This document shows positions 10,245 through 19,610 of a stretch of DNA of 64,000 nt, piece after piece. Made by a program: the position numbers and the translations under genes. The stretch comes from Streptosporangium album (GTDB lineage Bacteria; Actinomycetota; Actinomycetes; Streptosporangiales; Streptosporangiaceae), in contig NZ_JACHJU010000001.1 of NCBI RefSeq assembly GCF_014203795.1, positions 4,278,001 to 4,342,000 on the forward strand, given 5' to 3'. Positions within the stretch are counted from its first letter, which is position 1. Each line of letters begins with the position of its first letter. The notes beneath the pieces are model-generated. The model made no database searches, was not told where the DNA came from, and saw only the letters and a program-made list of their open reading frames with translations.

Positions 10245-10259
10245 TCGACCGTTCCACCG

Positions 10260-10283
10260 GGCCCCCGCAGATCTGCGGGGGCC
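10260..10283 (+). terminator. Hairpin after ahcY
   Basis: A 24-base perfect palindrome with 12-bp arms (GGCCCCCGCAGA and its complement) lies 16 bp after the ahcY stop. Without a loop or T-tract it could be a weak terminator or an RNA-processing site before the second adenosylhomocysteinase gene. Confidence 0.55.
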
Positions 10284-10306
10284 TTCGGGCAATCCGGGGG
10301 AGAAAC

Positions 10307-11548
10307 GTGGACAGCGCGCTGGTGGCCGCGGGCGAGCGGCGGATCGGGTGGGCGGCGCGGTCGATGCCGGTGCTCACCGCCCTCGGTGAGCGGTTCGCGG
10401 CCGAGCGGCCCCTCGACGGGCTCCGGATCGCCGCGTGCCTGCATGTGACCGCCGAGACCGCGGTGCTCATGGGAGCACTGAAGGCGGGCGGAGCCGAGAT
10501 CGCGCTGGCCGCCTCGAACCCGCTGTCCACGCAGGACGACGTGGCCGCCGCGCTGGGCGACTACGGCGTCGCGGTGCACGCGCGGGCCGGGGTGAACAGG
10601 GAGACCTACTACCGCCACATCCACCAGGCGCTCGACATCCGCCCGGACATCGTCCTCGACGACGGCTGCGACCTGGTCAACATCCTGCACACCGAGCGGA
10701 CCGAGCTGCTGGAGACGGTCTCCGGGGGGTGTGAGGAGACCACGACCGGCATCATCCGGCTCCGGCAGATGGCCGCCGAGCAGGCGCTGAGGTTCCCCGT
10801 CGTGGCGGTCAACGACACCCGGACCAAGCGGATGTTCGACAACCGGTACGGCACCGGCCAGTCCACTCTCGACGGCATCATGCGCGCCACCAACACCCTG
10901 CTCGCCGGTAAGACCGTGGTGGTCGCGGGGTTCGGCTACTGCGGGCGGGGCGTCGCCGAGCGCGCCAGGGGGCTGGGCGCCCGGGTGGTGGTCACCGAGA
11001 TCGATCCGGTCAAGGCGCTGGACGCCACGCTGCAGGGGTACGACGTGCAGACCATGGCCGGCGCGGCCCGGAGCGGAGACGTGTTCATCACGGTCACCGG
11101 CAACCGCGACGTGGTCAGGGGCGAGCACCTGGCGGTCATGAAGGACGGCGCGATCCTGGCCAACGCCGGCCATTTCGACGTCGAGATCGACGTCCGGGCC
11201 CTGGACGAGCTGGCGCAGGCCGTACATCCCGGCGTGCGTCCCAACACCGACGAGTACGTCCTCGCCGACGGCCGCAGGCTCCTGCTGCTCGCCGAGGGAC
11301 GCCTGGTGAACCTGACGGCCGCCGAGGGGCATCCGGCCGCCGTCATGGACATGTCCTTCTCCGCGCAGGCGCTCGCGGTGGCGTGGCTGGCCCGTGAGCG
11401 GGCGGAGCTGGCGCCGGGTGTCTACGACGTGCCGCAGGAGATCGACGTCGAGGTGGCGCGGCTCAAGCTGGCGGCCGCCGGAATCGAGGTGGACGTCCTG
11501 AGCCGCGACCAGGAGAGGTATCTCCACTCCTGGCGGGTCGGCTCATAA
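10307..11548 (+). CDS. Short-form adenosylhomocysteinase-like protein (archaeal type)
   Basis: This 413-residue protein is a paralogue of the long AhcY encoded just upstream. The shared landmarks are [38 protein letters not shown] and the NAD loop [12 protein letters not shown] (208-215 in its core). It lacks the long-form insertion and the C-terminal K..HYRY tail, as in archaeal and Thermotoga enzymes. Some archaeal short forms act on S-inosylhomocysteine rather than SAH, so substrate is open. It starts at GTG 10307 after GGGGGAGAAAC. It converges with the DUF305 gene, and the two stop codons overlap by six bases. Confidence 0.9.
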   Translation: MDSALVAAGERRIGWAARSMPVLTALGERFAAERPLDGLRIAACLHVTAETAVLMGALKAGGAEIALAASNPLSTQDDVAAALGDYGVAVHARAGVNRETYYRHIHQALDIRPDIVLDDGCDLVNILHTERTELLETVSGGCEETTTGIIRLRQMAAEQALRFPVVAVNDTRTKRMFDNRYGTGQSTLDGIMRATNTLLAGKTVVVAGFGYCGRGVAERARGLGARVVVTEIDPVKALDATLQGYDVQTMAGAARSGDVFITVTGNRDVVRGEHLAVMKDGAILANAGHFDVEIDVRALDELAQAVHPGVRPNTDEYVLADGRRLLLLAEGRLVNLTAAEGHPAAVMDMSFSAQALAVAWLARERAELAPGVYDVPQEIDVEVARLKLAAAGIEVDVLSRDQERYLHSWRVGS

Positions 11549-12178
11549 CGCCGCCAGCATCTCCTGCATCCTGCGGATCTCGGCGTTCTGGGTGGCGGCG
11601 ACGTCGTTCGCCAGTTCCTCGATCTTGATGTGCGAGCCGCCGACCAGAACCTGCTCGGACATGGTGATCGCGCCCTGGTGGTGGGCGGTCATCAGCGTGA
11701 GGAAGAGCCGGTCGAAGTCCTTCCCGTCGGCGGCCTTGAGCGCCTCCATCTGGGCGGGGGTGGCCATGCCCGGCATGCCCGTGTGGCCGGCGTGGTGATC
11801 CGGCGCGCGCTGGCCCTGCTGCTGCAGCCAGGTCGTCATGTACTGGATCTCCGGCCCCTGGGCGTCCTTGATGCGCGAGGCGAGGCCCTTGAGCGCGGCC
11901 GAGTCGGCTCGCGAAGGAGCCAGGATCGCCATGTCGATGGCCTGCCGGTGATGGGTGATCATGTCCTGCGCGTACGTGATGTCCGCCGCGTTGGCGGTGG
12001 GAGCGGGTACGGCCGTGGCGGCCTCGCTCGGGCTGATCGTCCTGGCGGCCTCGCCCGGCCTGCCGGGCACGATGACCGGGGCGGTCGACTGCGCCTGCGG
12101 CGGCGGCGCCGGGTCGGCACTGCACGCGCCGAGGCAGAGGGCGGCGGCGGCGACCATGGCGACGAGCGCGACGCGCAC
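11543..12178 (-). CDS. DUF305 domain lipoprotein
   Basis: This 211-residue protein has a lipoprotein signal peptide with lipobox LGAC (Cys19), a Pro/Thr-rich linker and a DUF305 ferritin-like domain with the paired motifs [13 protein letters not shown] and [11 protein letters not shown]; each HH pair would bind metal. DUF305 proteins occur in the envelope and are often linked to copper or redox metals, but their function is not settled. The GTG at 12178 is chosen because AAGGAGA lies five bases upstream and the signal peptide starts there; a longer frame to 12295 has no signal. Confidence 0.9.
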   Translation of the reverse strand: MRVALVAMVAAAALCLGACSADPAPPPQAQSTAPVIVPGRPGEAARTISPSEAATAVPAPTANAADITYAQDMITHHRQAIDMAILAPSRADSAALKGLASRIKDAQGPEIQYMTTWLQQQGQRAPDHHAGHTGMPGMATPAQMEALKAADGKDFDRLFLTLMTAHHQGAITMSEQVLVGGSHIKIEELANDVAATQNAEIRRMQEMLAAL

Positions 12179-12319
12179 CCGGTCTCCTTTCCGTAGCTGC
12201 TGTGACGAAAGACCGTAACCTGCGCCGACTACGGGAGTAAAGACGGCATATCGGAAAAACCTGCTGACACTATGACACCTTGCCTGGTCGGCCACTCAGG
12301 ATGAACGATCAGGTTATTT

Positions 12320-12341
12320 ATATGCCCTTTATGGGGCATAT
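12320..12341. promoter_or_regulatory. Inverted repeat in divergent promoter region
   Basis: Perfect 8-bp arms ATATGCCC (12320-12327) and GGGCATAT (12334-12341) flank TTTATG. The site lies six bases before the ribosome site of the LVIVD-repeat gene, in the AT-rich gap shared with the divergent DUF305 gene. It could be an operator for both or a 5' RNA hairpin. Confidence 0.5.
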
Positions 12342-12360
12342 ATGGCAAGGAGGTCTGCGA

Positions 12361-13782
12361 GTGTTCACCCCCCTCAGGAAGGGCCTGACCGGCCGGTTCC
12401 TGGTAGTAGCCGGTGTGGCGGCGGCGATGGCGTTGTCCTCGGTGCCCGCCCAGGCGACCGACATCCCCGCGCCCGGCGAGATCGTCATGAGCCCGAACGT
12501 CGAGCACGTGACCAACGTCCCGAAGCCGACCCCGCTGACGAACATCAACACCGATATCGCCTTCCAGGGCGACTACGCCTACGTCGGCAACTACAACGGC
12601 TTCTCCATCTACGACGTCAAGAAACCGAAGAAGACCTCGCTCGTCAGCTCGGTGGTCTGCCCGGGCAGCCAGATGGACATGGCGATCTACGGCAACCTGC
12701 TCTTCGGCGCGGTCGACTCCTCCCGCAGCGACGACTCCTGCAACAGCGTCTCGCAGAGCGCGTCGATCAAGGGGTCGTGGGAGGGCGTCCGAATCTTCGA
12801 CGTCAGTGACAAGAAGAGTCCGAAGTACATCAAGGCCGTCGAGACCAACTGCGGTTCCCACACCCTGACGCTCGTCCCGGGCAAGGGCCGGGACCGGCGC
12901 AACGTCTATCTGTACGTCTCCTCCTACAGCCCCTCGGCGAACTTCCCCGACTGCCAGCCGCCGCACGACAAGATCTCGGTCATCAAGGTGCCGCTGGGCA
13001 GCCCGACGGAGGCGGCGGTCGTCAACACCCCGGTCCTGTTCCCGGACGGCGGCAACCCCGGTGAGCCGGACAAGGCGTACCCCTACCGCACGTCGGCGAC
13101 CACCGGCTGCCACGACATCACCGTCTTCCCGGAGAAGAACATCGCCGCCGGGGCCTGCATGGGCGAGGGCGTCCTGATGGACATCTCCGACCCGGTGAAC
13201 CCGAAGGTCACCGCGACGGCCCGGGACGACGAGAACTTCGCGTTCTGGCACTCGGCGACGTTCAACAACGCCGGCACCAAGGTCGTCTTCACCGACGAGC
13301 TGGGCGGCGGCGGCGCGGCCACCTGCAACGAGGCGATCGGCCCGAACCGCGGCGCCAACGGCTACTACGACATCGTCGACGGCAAGCTCGTGTTCAAGGG
13401 CTACTTCAAGATCCCGCGGCACCAGGCCGACACCGAGAACTGCGTCGCGCACAACGGCTCGCTGATCCCGGTCAAGGGCAAGGACATCATGGTCCAGGCC
13501 TGGTACCAGGGCGGCATCTCGGTCGTGGACTTCACCGACTCCGCCAACGCTCAGGAGATCGCCTTCTTCGAGCGCGGTCCCGACAGCACCGCCCCGGCGC
13601 TGAGCGGTGGATTCTGGTCCGCCTACTACTACAACGGTTACATCTACGGCAGTGACTTCAACCTGGGCTTCGACGTCCTGAAGATCAACGACCCGCGGAC
13701 CAACAAGGCCAACGGCGTCAAGTACGACATCCTGAACACGCAGACCCAGGCCTCCTACCGTGACCACGGTAGCGACGACTGA
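12361..13782 (+). CDS. Secreted LVIVD-repeat beta-propeller protein
   Basis: This 473-residue protein has a signal peptide cut after SVPAQA (about residue 35). The mature part carries repeated segments of the LVIVD type, for example GDYAYVGNYNGFSIYDVKKPKK and GVRIFDVSDKKSPKYI, giving a predicted beta-propeller on the outside of the cell. No enzymatic motif is visible; ligand unknown. The GTG at 12361 follows AAGGAGG at 12347-12353, an ideal ribosome site, so the upstream in-frame starts from 12280 are rejected. Codon use is very strongly biased to C/G-ending codons, suggesting high expression. Confidence 0.9.
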   Translation: MFTPLRKGLTGRFLVVAGVAAAMALSSVPAQATDIPAPGEIVMSPNVEHVTNVPKPTPLTNINTDIAFQGDYAYVGNYNGFSIYDVKKPKKTSLVSSVVCPGSQMDMAIYGNLLFGAVDSSRSDDSCNSVSQSASIKGSWEGVRIFDVSDKKSPKYIKAVETNCGSHTLTLVPGKGRDRRNVYLYVSSYSPSANFPDCQPPHDKISVIKVPLGSPTEAAVVNTPVLFPDGGNPGEPDKAYPYRTSATTGCHDITVFPEKNIAAGACMGEGVLMDISDPVNPKVTATARDDENFAFWHSATFNNAGTKVVFTDELGGGGAATCNEAIGPNRGANGYYDIVDGKLVFKGYFKIPRHQADTENCVAHNGSLIPVKGKDIMVQAWYQGGISVVDFTDSANAQEIAFFERGPDSTAPALSGGFWSAYYYNGYIYGSDFNLGFDVLKINDPRTNKANGVKYDILNTQTQASYRDHGSDD

Positions 13783-13798
13783 CCGTCTCTGAGACACG

Positions 13799-13830
13799 GG
13801 CGGCGGGAACCTCGGTTCCCGCCGCCTTTT
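13799..13830 (+). terminator. Rho-independent terminator
   Basis: Perfect 12-bp arms GGCGGCGGGAAC (13799-13810) and GTTCCCGCCGCC (13815-13826) around CTCG are followed by TTTT. It ends the LVIVD-repeat transcript. Confidence 0.92.
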
Positions 13831-13966
13831 CCATGCGCACGGCCCCCACGCGTGTACGGCGGCGGCTTTTCGCGCGTGTACGGCGGACGCCAACGGCATG
13901 TAAGACGGGTGCTCTCACGGGTCCGTAAGCGACGCCCGCACGGACCCGTGGGGCGGGTGCCGGAAC

Positions 13967-15007
13967 TCAGGCGGGTGGGACGAAACCGCCGGCGGTGGGG
14001 GCGGGAGGCTGCGACGCGGGCGGAGCGGCCACCGTGCCGGGCGCGGGCTGTCCCTGTCCGGGGTGGAACCGCGGCGGGGCGGAGGCCGGCTGGGCCGGTG
14101 GCCCGTAGGGCGGCTGCTGATGCGACGGCGCCGAATAGGGCGGCGCCGAATAGGGCGGCGCCGAATAGGGCGGCGCCGGACGGGGCGGCTGCCGGTAGGG
14201 CTGCGCCAGGTGGGACGGCTGCCGGTAGGGCGACGGCGAGAAGTGCTGGGGCCGGGCGCCCGCCTGGTGCGCGAGCCGTAGATGATCGCGGCGGCGGCGC
14301 TCGGCCAGCACGGCGGTCAGGTAGGCGAACGGCGGCACCCCCGGGGGCGGGGGCGGGGAGACGAAAGCCGACATCTCGGTGGCGATGCGCACGCCCATCT
14401 CGTGCTGGACGGCGGGGGACAGGTCGTGCCAGCGCATGAGGTACTGCCTGGCGGTGGCGGCGATGTTCTCGGGCAGCCGGGACAGCTCCAGCGTCGCCGC
14501 CCACGCGGCGAGCGGCGCGGGCATCTCCAGCGGCGGGCCGTACTGCCGCGGGCCGCGCTCGGAGATCACCATGGTGCCCGCGAAGACGTCTCCGAGCCGC
14601 TTGCCCTTCTCGGAGATCAACGAGCTGATCAGGGCGGGAGCGCCGCTGAGCATCCAGAACTCCAGCACTCCGGCCAGTCCGCGGAACAGGGCCTGGCGGA
14701 ACCGTTCCGGGCCGCCGTCGTCGCCGACCACCCGGAGCCCCAGGGCCAGCTTGCCGAGGCTGCGCCCTCGCGAGAGCGTCTCGAAGATCACCGGGTAGCC
14801 GACGAGCACGAGCACGGTGAGCACGATGTAGATCATCGTCAACAGCGCCCCGTCGGCGCTGAAGGCCAGGAGGCCGACCAGGAAGGAGGCGCCGAGCAGC
14901 GTCAGGATCTGGATCGCCATGTCGATGAGCAGTGCCGCGGCCCTGCTCGGAAGCTGGGCGACCCGGACTTCGACGACAACGGCCTCGCCGGTTACGACAT
15001 CGGACAC
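13967..15007 (-). CDS. RDD family membrane protein with proline-rich tail
   Basis: This protein of about 346 residues begins with VAQLPSRAAALLIDMAIQ, the RDD-domain signature (Arg, then Asp in the first helix), with three to four transmembrane segments in the first 170 residues. A long cytoplasmic tail becomes Pro/Tyr/Ala-rich, including PPYSAPPYSAPPYSAP-type repeats. RDD proteins are thought to be membrane transport or anchoring modules; function unknown here. It is divergent from the rbs operon. The start is ambiguous between GTG 15016 and GTG 15007; AGGTAGG fits the latter better. Confidence 0.85.
   Translation of the reverse strand: MSDVVTGEAVVVEVRVAQLPSRAAALLIDMAIQILTLLGASFLVGLLAFSADGALLTMIYIVLTVLVLVGYPVIFETLSRGRSLGKLALGLRVVGDDGGPERFRQALFRGLAGVLEFWMLSGAPALISSLISEKGKRLGDVFAGTMVISERGPRQYGPPLEMPAPLAAWAATLELSRLPENIAATARQYLMRWHDLSPAVQHEMGVRIATEMSAFVSPPPPPGVPPFAYLTAVLAERRRRDHLRLAHQAGARPQHFSPSPYRQPSHLAQPYRQPPRPAPPYSAPPYSAPPYSAPSHQQPPYGPPAQPASAPPRFHPGQGQPAPGTVAAPPASQPPAPTAGGFVPPA
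14126..14185. repeat. 15-bp tandem repeat in the RDD gene
   Basis: Three perfect copies of CGGCGCCGAATAGGG (14126-14140, 14141-14155, 14156-14170) are followed by one diverged copy (14171-14185). The period is five codons, so copy-number change would keep the frame and only lengthen the proline/tyrosine tail. Confidence 0.95.
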
Positions 15008-15128
15008 ACCCAGCACCCTACCTGTGATGGGACGGAACGGGACGGGCTTCTCCTGCCCGGCCGTCCATGCTCCGGGCGCCGGGGAGGCCGATCGGGGCGG
15101 GATAACGCGTACTCCAGGGGCCCAAAGT

Positions 15129-15158
15129 TTGACTTGCGGTCATGTAATCGATTACATA
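15129..15158 (+). promoter_or_regulatory. Probable rbs operon promoter
   Basis: A -35-like TTGACT (15129-15134) and a -10-like TACATA (15153-15158) are 18 bp apart. The -10 overlaps the first of two palindromic operators, so repressor bound there would block RNA polymerase. Confidence 0.6.
15142..15157. promoter_or_regulatory. LacI-type operator O1 of the rbs operon
   Basis: The 16-base perfect palindrome ATGTAATCGATTACAT has the central CG typical of LacI-family sites. It overlaps the predicted -10 element. Confidence 0.85.
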
Positions 15159-15163
15159 CCCTC

Positions 15164-15179
15164 ATGTAATCGATTACAT
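15164..15179. promoter_or_regulatory. LacI-type operator O2 of the rbs operon
   Basis: An exact second copy of the 16-base palindrome, extended to 18 bp by flanking C and G. The centres of the two sites are 22 bp apart (about two helical turns), allowing two dimers or a tetramer on one DNA face. O2 ends nine bases before the lacI-type start codon. Confidence 0.85.
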
Positions 15180-15188
15180 GGAGGGCCG

Positions 15189-16193
15189 ATGGCGCGTATC
15201 AAGGATGTGGCCGCACATGCGGGTGTCTCTGTCGCCACGGTCTCCCGGGTTCTGAACGACAGCCCCTCGGTGACGGAGGAGACCCGGACCCGGGTCTACG
15301 CCGCGATGAGAGAGCTCAACTACGTTCCCAACGCGGTGGCGCGCTCGCTGCGCACCGAGGCGACCAGAACCCTCGGTCTGATCATCGGTGACATCGTCAA
15401 CCCGTTCTTCGCCGAACTGGCGAGAGCGGTCGAGGACGCCGCTCGCGCGGCCGGCTATACGGTGATCATCGGCAATGCCGACGAGCGGGCCGAGGAACAG
15501 GACCACTACGTGCGGACCCTCCTGGAGCGGCGGGTGGACGGGCTGCTGATCTGCCCCACCGCCGAGGTCACGCCGCTGGTCGAGGAGGTCGCGCGATCCG
15601 GCGGGCCACTGGTCTTCCTGGACCGCGTCCTCCCCGGAGTGCACGTGCCGTCGGTCCGGGCCGACGGCACCGACGCCATCAAGGCACTGGTCGCCCACCT
15701 GGCAGGGCTCGGGCACCGGCGGGTCGCCTTCATCTCGGGACCGGCCAGGCTGTCCACCGGCAGGGAGCGCACGGAGGCGTTCCTCGCGGCGATGGCCGAG
15801 CACGGCCTGGAGATCCGGCCGGAATACGTCCAGGCCGGTGACTTCCGTTCGGGCAGCGGCCGTGCGCTCACCGCCAGGCTCCTCGACCTGCCGGAGCCGC
15901 CAGAAGTGATCTTCGCGGGTGACAACCTGATGACCCTCGGCGCACTGGACGAGATACAGGCCCGCGGCCTGCGCATCCCCGACGACGTCGCTCTGGCGTC
16001 GTTCGACGACGCGGCGTGGTTTCCGCACGTGAGCCCCCCGATAACCGCGATCAGCCAGCCCGCCGCCGAACTCGGCAGGTTGGGGGTGGGCGTCATCCTC
16101 GACCGCCTCGCCGGCCGGCCGGCCGGGTCGGTGATCCTCCCCGCCCTGCTGGTGGTCCGTCAATCATGCGGGGAAGAAAGGAACGGCTCGTGA
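15189..16193 (+). CDS. rbsR: LacI-family repressor of the ribose operon
   Basis: This 334-residue regulator starts MARIKDVAAHAGVSVATVSRVLN, the LacI helix-turn-helix, followed by the hinge YVPNAVARSLRTEATRTLG and a periplasmic-binding-protein-like sensor domain (GLIIGDIVNPFFAEL...). It is the first gene of the ribose operon and sits directly behind two perfect palindromic operators, so it should repress itself and the transport genes until ribose or a derivative binds. ATG 15189 is chosen because family members start MARIKDVA; upstream open frame is non-coding. The stop overlaps the rbsA start. Confidence 0.93.
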   Translation: MARIKDVAAHAGVSVATVSRVLNDSPSVTEETRTRVYAAMRELNYVPNAVARSLRTEATRTLGLIIGDIVNPFFAELARAVEDAARAAGYTVIIGNADERAEEQDHYVRTLLERRVDGLLICPTAEVTPLVEEVARSGGPLVFLDRVLPGVHVPSVRADGTDAIKALVAHLAGLGHRRVAFISGPARLSTGRERTEAFLAAMAEHGLEIRPEYVQAGDFRSGSGRALTARLLDLPEPPEVIFAGDNLMTLGALDEIQARGLRIPDDVALASFDDAAWFPHVSPPITAISQPAAELGRLGVGVILDRLAGRPAGSVILPALLVVRQSCGEERNGS

Positions 16194-17692
16194 ACGACGA
16201 GATCCTCCGGGTCGAGGGGCTGCGCAAGGAGTTCCCGGGCGTGATCGCGCTGGACGGGGTCGACTTCAGCCTCCGGGCCGGTGAGGTCCACGTCCTGCTC
16301 GGTGAGAACGGCGCGGGCAAGAGCACGCTGATCAAGATGCTCTCCGGCGCCTACCACCCCGACGGAGGGCGGATCCTGGTCGACGGCGCTCCGGCCGAGA
16401 TCCGCACCGCGGGCGACGCCGCGAAGCTCGGCATCGCCACCATCTACCAGGAGTTCAACCTGGTTCCCCAGCTCACCGTCGGGGAGAACCTCGCCCTCGG
16501 GCGCCCGCCCCGCCGGTTCGGCTTCGTCGACACCCGGCGGATGCACGAGCAGGCGCGGGACCTGCTGCGGCGGGTCGGCGTCGACGTCGACCCGCGCACC
16601 CCGGTCGCGAGGCTGGGCATCGCGCGCATGCAGATGGTCGAGATCGCCAAGGCGCTGGGCCTGAACGCCCGGGTGCTCATCATGGACGAGCCGACCGCCG
16701 TGCTCACGACGACCGAGGTCGAGCGGCTGTTCGCCATCGTCCGGCAGCTCCGCGACCAGGGGGTGGCGATCGTGTTCATCACGCACCACCTTGAGGAGAT
16801 CCCGCAGCTCGGCGACCGGGTCACCGTCCTGCGAGACGGCCGCTCGGTGGCCGAGGTGCCGGCCACCACTCCCGAGAACGAGCTGGTCAGGCTCATGGTC
16901 GGCCGTCCGATCGACCAGCAGTACCCACGGGAACCGGCGGCGCCGGGCAGTCCTCTCCTGCAGGTGCGGGGGCTCCGCAGGGAGGGCGAGTTCGCCGACG
17001 TCTCTTTCGAGGTCCGTGCCGGTGAGGTCGTGGGCCTGGCCGGACTGGTCGGCGCGGGCCGTACCGAGGTCGCGAGGGCGATCTTCGGTGCGGACCCCTA
17101 CGACGCGGGCGAGGTCCTGGTGGAGGGCCGCCCGCTGCCCAGCGGCGACGTGCACGCCGCCATGGAGGCGGGCCTCGGCCTGGTCCCGGAGGACCGCAAA
17201 GGCCAGGGGCTGGTGCTCGGCGCGGATGTGGCGGAGAACCTCGGCCTGGTCACGCTGCGGCGGGCCAGCCGTGGCGGGTTCGTCGACAGGCCGGGGCAGC
17301 GCAAGGCCGCCGGCGAGGTGGCCCGGCAGCTCGGGGTGCGGATGAGCGGTCTCACCCAGGAGGTCCGCACGCTGTCGGGCGGCAACCAGCAGAAGATCGT
17401 CATAGGGAAATGGCTGCTCGCCGACGCGAGAGTGCTCATCCTCGACGAGCCCACACGCGGTGTCGACGTGGGGGCCAAGGTCGAGATCTATCAATTGATC
17501 AATTCGCTCACCGCATCCGGGCATGCGGTGCTCATGATCTCCAGCGATCTCCCCGAGATCCTGGGCATGAGCGACCGCGTCCTGGTGATGGCCCGCGGCA
17601 GGCTCGTCGGGGAACTCGCCGCCGGTGACGCTACACAGGATTCGGTGATGGCCCTGGCCGTCACCGAGGTGGAGGATGCTCGTGTCCACTAA
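16190..17692 (+). CDS. rbsA: Ribose ABC transporter ATP-binding protein
   Basis: This 500-residue protein has two fused ATPase domains, the layout of RbsA/MglA sugar importers. The first has Walker A GENGAGKSTL, Q-loop YQEF and Walker B LIMDEPTA; the second has a degenerate Walker A GLVGAGRTEVAR but an intact signature LSGGNQQK and Walker B LILDEPTRG. It powers ribose uptake with RbsC and RbsB. GTG 16190 overlaps the repressor stop (GTGA), and AAAGGAAC precedes it. Its end overlaps rbsC. Confidence 0.95.
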   Translation: MNDEILRVEGLRKEFPGVIALDGVDFSLRAGEVHVLLGENGAGKSTLIKMLSGAYHPDGGRILVDGAPAEIRTAGDAAKLGIATIYQEFNLVPQLTVGENLALGRPPRRFGFVDTRRMHEQARDLLRRVGVDVDPRTPVARLGIARMQMVEIAKALGLNARVLIMDEPTAVLTTTEVERLFAIVRQLRDQGVAIVFITHHLEEIPQLGDRVTVLRDGRSVAEVPATTPENELVRLMVGRPIDQQYPREPAAPGSPLLQVRGLRREGEFADVSFEVRAGEVVGLAGLVGAGRTEVARAIFGADPYDAGEVLVEGRPLPSGDVHAAMEAGLGLVPEDRKGQGLVLGADVAENLGLVTLRRASRGGFVDRPGQRKAAGEVARQLGVRMSGLTQEVRTLSGGNQQKIVIGKWLLADARVLILDEPTRGVDVGAKVEIYQLINSLTASGHAVLMISSDLPEILGMSDRVLVMARGRLVGELAAGDATQDSVMALAVTEVEDARVH

Positions 17693-18644
17693 CGTGCTGC
17701 GCCGGAAGCCGCCGGCGGCCGCGTGGCTGGGTGAGAACGGCGCGCTGGTCGCACTCGTCGTGCTCGCGGCCGCGCTGTCGCTGCTGTCGAGTGACTTCCT
17801 GGCGGTGACCAACCTGCTCAACGTGGGCGTGCAGGCGGCGGTCACCGCGATCCTGGCCTTCGGCGCGACCTTCGTCATCATCACCGGCGGCATCGACCTG
17901 TCGGTCGGCTCCGTCGCAGCCCTGTCGGCTATCGTGCTGGCCTGGACGGCGACGGACACGGGCCTGCCGTGGCCGCTGGCCGTGGTGATCGCCCTCGCCG
18001 TCGGACTCGCCTGCGGGCTGGTCAACGCCGCACTGATCGCGTACGGCAAGCTGCCGCCGTTCATCGCCACGCTGGCCATGCTGGGCGTGGCCCGCGGTCT
18101 GGCCCTGGTGATCTCGCAGGGCAGCCCGATCGCGATGCCGGAGACCGTCTCCCACCTGGGCGACACCATCGGCGACTACCTGCCGGTCCCCGTCATCGTC
18201 ATGCTGCTCATGGGCGTGATCACGGCCGTGATCCTGAATCGGACCTACAGCGGGCGCGCGATGTACGCCATCGGCGGCAACGAAGAGGCCGCCCGGCTGT
18301 CCGGTATCAACGTCAACCGGCAGAAGCTCATCACCTATGCCCTGGCCGGGCTCTTCGCCGCGGTCGCGGGCGTCGTCCTGGCCAGCCGCCTGGCCTCGGC
18401 CCAGCCTCAGGCGGCCGCCGGCTACGAACTGGACGCCATCGCCGCCGTCGTCATCGGCGGGGCGAGCCTGTCCGGCGGCAAGGGCCGGGCCTTCGGCACA
18501 TTCGTCGGCGCGCTCATCCTCGCGGTGCTGCGCAACGGCCTCAACCTGCTCTCTGTCTCCGCCTTCTGGCAGCAGGTCGTGATCGGAGTGGTGATCGCGC
18601 TCGCGGTCCTGCTCGACACCCTGCGCCGCCGCGCAACCAACTGA
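17682..18644 (+). CDS. rbsC: Ribose ABC transporter permease
   Basis: This membrane protein of about 320 residues has eight to ten hydrophobic segments and the BPD_transp_2 family signatures FVIITGGIDLSVGSVAALS and AIGGNEEAARLSGINV. It forms the channel for ribose with RbsA. Two starts compete: ATG 17676 directly abuts GGAGG, while GTG 17682 has that GGAGG (17671-17675) six bases upstream, so I prefer 17682. Both overlap the end of rbsA, giving coupled translation. Confidence 0.94.
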   Translation: MSTNVLRRKPPAAAWLGENGALVALVVLAAALSLLSSDFLAVTNLLNVGVQAAVTAILAFGATFVIITGGIDLSVGSVAALSAIVLAWTATDTGLPWPLAVVIALAVGLACGLVNAALIAYGKLPPFIATLAMLGVARGLALVISQGSPIAMPETVSHLGDTIGDYLPVPVIVMLLMGVITAVILNRTYSGRAMYAIGGNEEAARLSGINVNRQKLITYALAGLFAAVAGVVLASRLASAQPQAAAGYELDAIAAVVIGGASLSGGKGRAFGTFVGALILAVLRNGLNLLSVSAFWQQVVIGVVIALAVLLDTLRRRATN

Positions 18645-18662
18645 AACCATCGGGGGAACATC

Positions 18663-19610
18663 GTGAAACGCACCATCAGCCTTGTCGCCGCCGGCGCCGC
18701 GCTCGCCCTGGGCCTGACGGCCTGTGGCTCGGGCTCCTCCGCCGGAGGGTCCTCGGCGGCAGGAGGAGACGTGAAGATCGGCATGTCGGTCTCCACCCTG
18801 AACAACCCCTACTTCGTCCAGCTCCGCAAGGGCGCCGAGGACGAGGCCAAGAAGCAGGGGGTCGCGCTGACCGTCACCGACGCCCAGAACGACGCCTCCC
18901 AGCAGGTGAACCAGGTCCAGAACTTCGCCAGCCAGAGCATGAAGGCGATCATCATCAACCCGGTCGACTCCGACGCCGCCGGCCCCGCGGTGAAGGCGGC
19001 CGAGCGCTCCAAGATCCCGGTGGTCGCCGTCGACCGCGTGGTCAACGGGGCCACCGTGGCCCAGACCGTGGCGTCCGACAACGTCGCCGGCGGCAAGCTG
19101 GCCGCCCAGGAGCTGGCCAAGCAGATGGGCGAGAAGGGCAAGGTCGCCGTCCTGCAGGGCGTGCCCGGCACCTCCGCCTCCCGTGACCGCGGCCAGGGCT
19201 TCACCGAGGGCATCAAGGCCTACCCGAACATCCAGGTGGTCGCCCAGCAGCCCGCCGACTTCGACCGGACCAAGGGTCTGGACGTCATGACCAACCTCCT
19301 TCAGTCCAACCCCGGCGTCACCGGGGTGTTCGCCGAGAACGACGAGATGGCCCTGGGCGCCATCAAGGCGCTGGGCGCGAAGGCGGGCAAGGAGATCAAG
19401 ATCGTCGGCTTCGACGGCACCCCCGACGGGCTCAAGGCCATCCAGGCGGGCACGCTGAACGCCAGCATCGCCCAGCAGCCGCAGCTCCTCGGCCAGCAGG
19501 CCGTGCAGGGCGCGCTCAAGGCGGCCAAGGGCGAGAAGGTCGAGACGACGGTGGCCGTGCCGGTCAAGGTCGTGACCACCGGCAACGTCGCAGAGTTCGC
19601 GGGCTCGTGA
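18663..19610 (+). CDS. rbsB: Ribose-binding lipoprotein
   Basis: This 315-residue substrate-binding protein has a lipoprotein signal with lipobox LTAC (Cys21), a Ser/Gly linker and a type 1 periplasmic-binding fold starting KIGMSVSTLNNPYFVQL. Sugar-contact residues typical of RbsB are seen in NPVDSDA, GVPGTSASRDRGQGF and GFDGTPDGLKAI. It captures ribose outside the membrane for RbsC/RbsA. The GTG start lies 18 bp after rbsC, and the stop overlaps rbsK. Confidence 0.95.
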   Translation: MKRTISLVAAGAALALGLTACGSGSSAGGSSAAGGDVKIGMSVSTLNNPYFVQLRKGAEDEAKKQGVALTVTDAQNDASQQVNQVQNFASQSMKAIIINPVDSDAAGPAVKAAERSKIPVVAVDRVVNGATVAQTVASDNVAGGKLAAQELAKQMGEKGKVAVLQGVPGTSASRDRGQGFTEGIKAYPNIQVVAQQPADFDRTKGLDVMTNLLQSNPGVTGVFAENDEMALGAIKALGAKAGKEIKIVGFDGTPDGLKAIQAGTLNASIAQQPQLLGQQAVQGALKAAKGEKVETTVAVPVKVVTTGNVAEFAGS

